Shown piece after piece: positions 54,401-63,400 of a DNA stretch of 64,000 bases; within the stretch, counting starts at the first letter, position 1, and each line of letters begins with the position of its first letter. The stretch lies in the NCBI GenBank assembly GCA_030248215.1, contig JASANG010003123.1, positions 124,001 through 188,000 on the forward strand, written 5' to 3'. This DNA is from Enoplolaimus lenunculus. Its lineage: Eukaryota > Nematoda > Enoplea > Enoplida > Thoracostomopsidae. A model generated the notes under the pieces. The model did not search any database and was not told the DNA's origin. It was given only the letters and a program-made list of their open reading frames with translations. The position numbers and the translations under genes are program-made.

Positions 54401-57400
54401 CGGATTCGGCAAAAATTTGAGGTTCGGATTCGGATTCGGTTGTGGAAAAGTCGAATCCAACAAAGTTCGACAATATGTTTTTTCATTTTTAAGCAATAAA
54501 ATTTTTAAATAACTTGCTATAAAAATCAATATTTTTTATTTCAGGTGAGAAATCTCAGAACTGACGTCAAGACGAAATATATTAACGTATTAAAAGTTAT
54601 ACGGCTGGCATTGCGTTGATCTTCTGAAACAAATTATAGATATATCTGAAATTTGCAATATGCAGGATGCGGATTCGGTTTCGGATTCAGCAAATTAGCA
54701 CTGGATTCGGATTCGGTCATATCGTGGATTCGGCGCCACCCTGCTACACAGTGAATGAAATATCGAGAACGGCTTAAAAAAAATACAGCAACCGTTGCGC
54801 AATACTCGACTAAAGCCAGACAACACCGGAAGCGAAAAAACATTTGGTAACCATTTACCATTCTTCACACGAGGATCCAATCAGAATTAAAAAATAATGG
54901 AAACGAAACCAGAAACTGAAACTAATACCGGATTTTCTATCGAGACCCAATAGTGAAAAACAACTGTCATCGGAAAATTACGTAATCTTCAGGTCAATTT
55001 CAGGATAAAAATTACTTCTATTTTTAATACTTACGAATAGGCAACCAAAACTAAAAGTCGCAATCCGAACCGGAAAGTAAAACTAATACCGCATATTCTG
55101 CCGGAACCGGACAGTAAAACAGGGTCAAGCTCAAGAAAAATTATTCCTACGGTTTATGCTTAGTGATGTGTCGATTAATCGGCATCGGTAAAAATCGGCA
55201 CTTTTCGTGAGTATCGCAATCAGCATCGGCAGCTATCAATGTCACTTGTTGGCGTAAATCAGCGCGGCTGATGTTGAGGTAAACTGTTGTCTCATTCGTT
55301 TGTGTTTGAAAAAATAATTGAAACGAACCGTTCTCATAAAATTAAAATCTATTACGGTTGTTATGGTTTAAGTCTTCGCATTCATAATGATGCAATGTTG
55401 TATCGACCTTATTTTCTCACAATTTGGTATTCGGTGCCGTCTTAAGTGTTATGCCCTATTCACACGTGCAAGTTTTTGCTGCGAGAACTTACAGCTGCAA
55501 CTTGCACTTGCCAGTTTTGTCCAAAATCCCGTTGGAAATCCTTACAGTGGCAAATAATTAATTAAAAATCATAGCTAGGAATTTAGTTCATATCTGTGAA
55601 TAACCATGCAAGGTCAATGAATTGATTGCAGCCGCTCTCTCATTGGCTGATAAAAAATGACAGTTCTGCGTGCAATTTGCAGCGACAAGTTCTAGCAGCA
55701 AAAACTTGCGCGTGTGTATATAGAGCTTTATAATTATACGTAAGTAAACGATCGCAACGCGCACCAAACTGCCACCGAAACCGCGAAAGACTTTTTACCA
55801 GTTCATTCTAAAAGTGAACAGTTAATTCGAAACGACACAAAAATTTATAAACGCGTACCAAAACACACACCAGACCGTCAAAAGCAACAAAACTACTTAA
55901 TGACTCAACTGAAAATGTCGAACGACATTCGTCGTCACCACCTGTGCATTTGTCTCGATTATGACGAACGAATAAAAACAATTTGTTAGCAACTTTACCC
56001 AGATTTAAATTATAATTTGTATGAAAGTTAAATGAAATTGCGTGCCAAGTGTATTTGTGTGTGATCATCGGTTCCTCCAAAGTAAATGTAAGGAGCAACT
56101 CAACATCAAGAAATATTTGCCAGATTAAGTTAGCGCGCAAAAAGACTGCAGTTTTAGTGTTAAAGAACAAATTGAATTTTAAAATTTTATGACGGGCTCT
56201 CTGCTGGGTGCGACCGGATATTAATTTACCGGATACCGGATACCGATACTGAATTTTTTACCAGAACAGGAACCGGATGTTAGATATTGTATATATTGAA
56301 ATAATTTATTGTTTCGCTGTATTTTTAGCATGCTCAAGATTTTGTCTGTTATAAACTTTATAACTGCTGCTGATATACGCACTGAAATAATACAAAAACG
56401 CGTTTAATTCACACTCGCTTAATTTAAAAATAGCTAAAACGTATCGAAAATTGAACTTCTTGACTTGTCCATAAATTTAATCGCAGCCAGATATTAACGA
56501 CGCTTACTTGTAGAACGCAATTTTATGATATTCGGCACTGCAACCGTAAATATGCGGTATCCTGTATAGGTTTATACCGGATACCGGATACGGATATCAG
56601 TTTTTGCCAGATAATAAACCGGAACCGAATATCCGGTCGCACACTGGTTCCTTGGGTGTCAAGGGGCGCTCCCCATTTGGGTGAATGGGGGCATTTAGCA
56701 CGACACCGACTCAAGGTTGTATATTAATATTTATTAGAGGATGTAGGTGCAACCAACTTATAAAAACCAGACAAATGAACTGCATTAGGTTGCAAACACA
56801 AGAAGGCAGCTACCGAAAATAAAAGTGCAATTTTGATGCATCCAGAGTTCTCACTGCAAAGGCATTCACATCTGTGTTTGTTGCTAGCCAGTAGCCAACA
56901 GAAGAAAAACAAAAACACAAGATTATTATCTTTTATAAGTTTCACGCAATAACAACGTGTACCTTTCGTATGCATTACAACGACAAACTGCAGACATATT
57001 GTTTTAAGTGCACAGCATTATTGTGCCAAACGTTATGCTTGTATTGAGCACATAAATCAACAATATATGTCGTAGGCCAATGTGGTTATTTATGCTAATT
57101 ACTAATTGGTCTAGGCTAATCTATTTGTCCTGGGCTAAACTGCTATTGAACTTCTTGACCAATCACATTTGATTATTTGGACACACACAACACCGTTAAC
57201 CAATCAGCGCTGGTGTTATGTCACTGTTGTTTTTGCGACATCTCACAATCGCTATTTGGCCTAGACCAAACTGCTATTTGCTTCGAATAGCAGATTAGCC
57301 TAGACCAATTCGTAATTGGCCTCTGAATAGCAGATTGGCCTACGTGGGCGATCCAGCTTTAATAATTAATATAGATAGATGTGGGGCGTTCCAGCTTCAA

Positions 57401-60400
57401 TCAAATAACATCGATTTAAACAAGTTAAAACAAATTGTAAACACCGTAGTTTCGTTTTTCGTATACACTTCCAAAATTAACACCGGTATGTTTATCTTTT
57501 CAGAATATACCACGTTGGAGCAATCTCCGAATTGATAGAAATATATACGTACATTAAAACGCTATATGTTGGGAATGTGGCCATCCCATGTTGCTACATG
57601 ATGGGCATAGTAGTAAATAACAGTGACCAGGGGTCCAGAGCCGAAACCATCTCAAAAAGCCAACACATAACTTCAAGCAATCAACTTAGATATACAAAAC
57701 ACCGCTCATTATTACGTAAAAACAAAACTGTCAACTTCTTATTAATACATACTTTGATAACATTGTTTAACCAGATACTACCAGAGATAAAAAGTACTGT
57801 GGTATTTTATATACGCAAAATGTATAATTAATAGAAGAAAAATGGCATGGTTTAACTGCACTGTTTAGTTTCCTTTTCCTCACACTAATATGTGATTTGA
57901 TAGAGGGCAAAACATTCCGCCCACACTACTGTTAAGTGTTAGTTATGGCTTAGACTGAGTCTTGTTTAGTGTAAACTAAGCCTAAACCTGAGCCAAGGGG
58001 AGCGGTCCGACCTGATAATTTTCACAATCAGTTAAATTTTTAGAACAAATGTTATTTTATTGCAATGTCTGAAATACGCCCCATTCACAAGCGCTAATTC
58101 AAACTTTTTTGCAGCGAGAACTAGCAGTTGCAGCTGCAAGTATTTTCAAAGGAACATTCCTAGTTCAAACTGAAGGTGCAAGAAATTCAAGCGACATGCA
58201 ACTGCGTTTACAGGTGCCCAGTAAATTAAATAGCATAAATTCCAGTGACTAATTTGCAGTTGCAATAACTTTAAAGTTGCATTGTGACCACGCTTGCGCT
58301 GCGCGTGCAAGTAGCTCGTGCAAGTTTTTGAGGCCAAAACTTGCACGTGTGGATAGGGATTTACAAAAAATAGCTGAAAACCCGCCGCCCGAAGGAAAAT
58401 CCTTCAACCGCTAATGATGCCGGTTTAATTTTTTATTCAATTTTAACCACAAGCCTGGTGTTTCGGTCATGCGGATACTTTAAAAAACATGAGTATTGTA
58501 TATATACTTGTATTCATTGTGTACTTACCGTATATGAAATAGCAAACTTTGATTCAACTTAACGTTTAATTTTCAAACCAAACATGTATGCCTACCAATA
58601 AACGACTATTTCGACAAAACAAAATACATGCTTACAGAATATTCATTGGCCCCGTTTTGAACTCGTCCCGGTCCCGGGACTAAGATCGTAGCCCCGGACC
58701 CGGTGCCAATTCTGGCAGCACAGCAACTCTAGGTTACAATCATTTCACACAATGCCATGAGCTATTGCCCGCAAACGCTTCTATGATAAATTACTTAACA
58801 TAAAGCGGTAAAAAACTGCATCCTAGCCAAAAACCGTTCTACGAAATTAGTACGTACCCTCAGTATAATTCTGATGAGACAAAGAACCAAATTAAAAGAA
58901 AATCATCACTGACAACTTACTACTTAGTTTTACTATTGTTTACTTCGAACTTTAATTTTAAACTCTACACCTGCAAATAATAGCACCACCATGGCCATCA
59001 AATGTCTAACTACGCACTAAAACAACAACGGATCCGAAATTGAAACAGCGCGTAAACAGTAGACAGAAATTTACACCACCGCTCTAAGTTAGTAAACGCG
59101 AGCACAAACTCGCAGGTGCCACTAAAATATTGAGCAGGGATGTTGACGTCTCTGATCCCAGAGTACAAAGTCTTAAATATACTGCCGCAAGCTGAAATCT
59201 TTCTAACTTATTTTACTCTATCCACCTACCTATATAAAAATATTTCGAAAACCATTTACGGGCGGAAGCTATCCCAGTGTCCCCTTGCACAAACCTGCAG
59301 GCGGCCAAGCACAAAGTTGTAAAACTATATATTGAAGATGTGAATAAAGTTTCAGAAACGTTTATACGACGTCTCTTACAACTCTATGCTATATATTATA
59401 AAGATGCAATAACTGCAATACATACTGTACATAATATAGTTCTATCAGCATCAAATGCGAAACTGATCACAACTAAACGCTCATTTTACGACAAGACGTC
59501 GCTAGTGCCCAAAGCTACAACAGAATTATGTACTTTTCACCAAATTTACTGCTCTCACCCACAGTGTTACTGATTACGTGTGCGCCAAGTCAAAGTTGAC
59601 TTTCTTTGAAGAATTTTCTATTTTTAACAAAGTTGAAAGTGTACGATGCTCGCAAAATCTAAGAATTACAGCAGAACATGATTAATATAGCTATTTTGCA
59701 CTTCAAACTATACCATTTTGACTTTCCTGCCCCGTTTCGGATATGGTTCAATTCCTGTTGCACCATGGATGTTGTCATTGAACTGGACAGGATATCCGAA
59801 CGCTTCTTAGGTACCTACTTGCACTCGCGCCATTTTTAGTTCTACGCAATTACAGTCAGGAATGGGAGTCTTGGTTTTAAGTCTCCAAAATTCCTGTGAC
59901 TCGAACAGTCTTAATTAGGATGTGCCGATTAATCGACATCGGCAATAATCGGCACTTTTCGTGAGTATCGGCATCGGCATCAGCACTGCAAAAAAATTGC
60001 CGATAGGTACTTTTTGCACATAAAAGTCAGTTGGAATGGTCTCAAGTTCATTTCTGACCGCATATCAGCGTGTCTAGTCAGGAAAACTGTTATCTCTCTG
60101 GCGTTTTGTTTGAAACAAATAATTGAAATGAACCGTTCTTATAAAATTATAACCGTTTATGATGATTAGGGTATAAGTTTTCATATACGTAATGATTGTA
60201 GTACGTACCTATCTTATCTGTTTATTAAGCATGGTGTACTCAAGTTGGAGTCGGCATCGTAATCGGCAAAAATTTTGGTATCGGAACACTGCTCGTCTTT
60301 ACAAGATTGCCTTCTGAATTATACTCAAGCAATGATTAGAATTTTTGGTTTCTGACCTTCTGATTGGCAAATTCCTTGCATAGAAATTTATACCAGTACA

Positions 60401-63400
60401 CATTTGCGCTTTTACGTGTATACATAGCATATATAACCGGCGTGACCCACGTTCGCCTATCGATGTTAGGGTCAGGGGGGGGTCGTCCTTGCACACAAGG
60501 TACAAAAAGTAATCTTATAAAATTTTTGAAGCCATCTTTAATCGACCAACCACGGATAACATTAACAGGGCTGACGTTTTAACACCAGCCTTGTTTGTGC
60601 ATAAAAACTACCTGAAGGCATTCGCGGTTTGTAACAAATTAAGACTTTTCTAGAAATTATTGGTGGTGATTCATAAATTTTCCAACATTCTCAAAACTGT
60701 CTCAATTCTCAGTCTGAAGCATATTGTCTCAATCTGAGGTTTAGTACCATTTTTACTGAGACTCTAATCCCTGATTTACAGTGCAGTTTTGATCATTCAA
60801 AAAATAAAATACGATCCATCTGGCATCTCCTTTTTTTAATATTTCACCATCTCTTGTTGTTCTAAAGCGAGGATATACGGTCTCGGTTAAAACTCGAAAC
60901 CTGACACAAAGAGACCCGGCGTACCGAGACAGAAACTGTCGGTCCGTGTCGTGTATTGGTGAGTTTTTAGCCGTTACCGCAACAAACCAAAATGAAATTT
61001 GTCCAACTAAAAATTTAAACGGTTTTCGGATGCTACCGTTCAAAAATTGTTGAATCTGCTCAGAATTGCATTCAGAATTGCTTGTGAAATAGTAAAATCA
61101 AAATCAAAAACCCGTCGCAAATTTTTTTCATTTTATTTCTCTGTAAATTATTAATGCCTCGTGATCAAAACTTCATAATATAAAAAACACAAACGGCAAC
61201 ATTACGTTCAAATTAACTTTAAAAAACGTAAGAACAACAATTTACGTTTGGGGTTACAACAGAATCAAAACGTTTCTTCAGGTTTTCATCATCAACTGTT
61301 GGTTAAATTAAACAAATTTCCAGTTGACACCTGTTTACTTAGAAGGCTGAAAAGAAAAAGGTAAAAAGAGGCAAATTTGTTTTTGGTCCTTCCTTGATGT
61401 CGGATTGCAAATCACTGAGGCTCAAACAAGCGAAACCAATACCTGCCAAATCTTAAGACTTGCCGAAACCAAAATAGTCAAGCTAATCCCTGACCCTAAT
61501 TCCTAAGTTAAGCATTTAATAAAATTAAGCGTTATCATAACTCACTGATCATATTTAGACAATAATCAACTTAACATTCACATCAAACATATATATAATA
61601 TATATAAATATATATATATGCATTTCAGAATGCAGCAAAAAATAAGAATAAAGTATATAACATCACTGCAAAACAGTAGGAGAAGCAATCTTACACACGT
61701 TTGTCAGTCTACCGAAAGACGAGAGTTTTTTTCCATTCTGACATCAAAACTTAAATGCTGATACAGACTGTGAAACTAAGAAAATAGTACACAAACTAAG
61801 ACCAATATCTGTATGTAAAGAATATATATACAAGCCAGTAGCCAGGGGTGGCGGAAAAAGTTCAAATTCTTCCCCCTTTCGCGACTTTTGTTCAAAGCTT
61901 TTATATAGGAACTAATTTCTGTTTTGTAGCGTACAAAAATCCCCTTCGAAATCTTTATATAACGCAACCCCATTCCTCTTTCTATAAGCTCGCCTGCGCC
62001 CATGCATACATACACGAAACAGCAAAAGTTCTTTGCGCACATAATATATGTGTTTGTATGTAGCCAATCCAGCAATACATATAAAATAAACAAACAAAAC
62101 AATGTTACAAAATGAAAACTTCACTTAAGATAAAATAAATCTGACGACATCCATATAAAGAAATCAATAGAACAAATAAATAAAATAAATACAAAAGACA
62201 AAATGAATGAACAAAACAAACACAAACGACGACCACTTGAATGAAAACTTTTAATGCAGCCATCCAACCGTTGACATTAAAGAAGATGAAGCAAAAGCAA
62301 TTCCCAATCCAAACAAAACTATCACTGCACTGTACACCTCACGGATGCTTGCTTACTAATAAACGAGGCGCAGAAATTAGGTTTTGAAGGCCAACCAATG
62401 ACGTTTTGCACGGGTTTTACTGCAATTTTTCAGTTGGTAACACAAAAAACAAAATTTTTACACAACATATATTTCCAAAATCATGGCCACGTTCCTGCTA
62501 ACAATTTGTACGCGCTTTACTTAGTATACGTACTTATTACTTATATAGTAAATATATATAGTAAATATATATATATGTATTGCGGCGGGAAAAACCCAAA
62601 TTCCCGAAAAACTGTTATCATCACAGTAATAATAGCTATAGTAATGATCTCCGATTTCAAAATTGCAAAAAGTCTCGGCGAGAAAAACCCAAATCGGAAA
62701 AAACCACTTACGATAAAAAAGCACATGTTTTGCTGAATTTTTAAAGTTTAGTGTAACAGCTCGATAACAAAAAGACTAACATATATCCAGATGATCAAAT
62801 TTCGCTTCTCGCAGATTACCAGGGTTATTTGCCTACTTACAACTATGCACATTCCCATTTGCTCATCATTCAAGCGCATTTAATTTAAATTTAAATTATA
62901 TAAACTGACACGATGATTCTTGTAATCTTGGAGCACAACAACATTAAGCACAAAACAATTTTTTGCATAGTTGTATTATATATACTCTTGAGATGTATTT
63001 CACATCAATCTTACGATTTTCATTTGTTATTTTCTTTCTCATTACCGCCTCAATTGAACCGTAAAAACAAATTTCGACTAAAATACTTAAACCTCTTGCT
63101 TCTGAAATAAAGCAGCTATGCCTGCCAGCATACCAAAAAGCAAAATTCTCTCTTCCGTAATCTATGTTCCCCGGAAGCATACCCACACGTAGTGTTTACA
63201 AATCTGTTGCCATTATAATAAATTGCTTAGTCAGCACTAGCTAGTTAGGCGAACTTTTAGGCGAAACTTCATATAATGGTGATGTATCTCAAAATGAGGT
63301 TTCTAGTAAAGCCTTGGAAACGAATCACTTACAACAAGGGCACAACAGAATAGGTTGCAAGAAGTGTTATATTTACGATTTGTTATTCAGCCGCAAAAAT

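Noticed and set aside
55808-56170. 120-codon frame on the minus strand
   Set aside because: No recognisable family, no acceptor or donor support, and the sequence is plain AT-rich DNA between MITEs.
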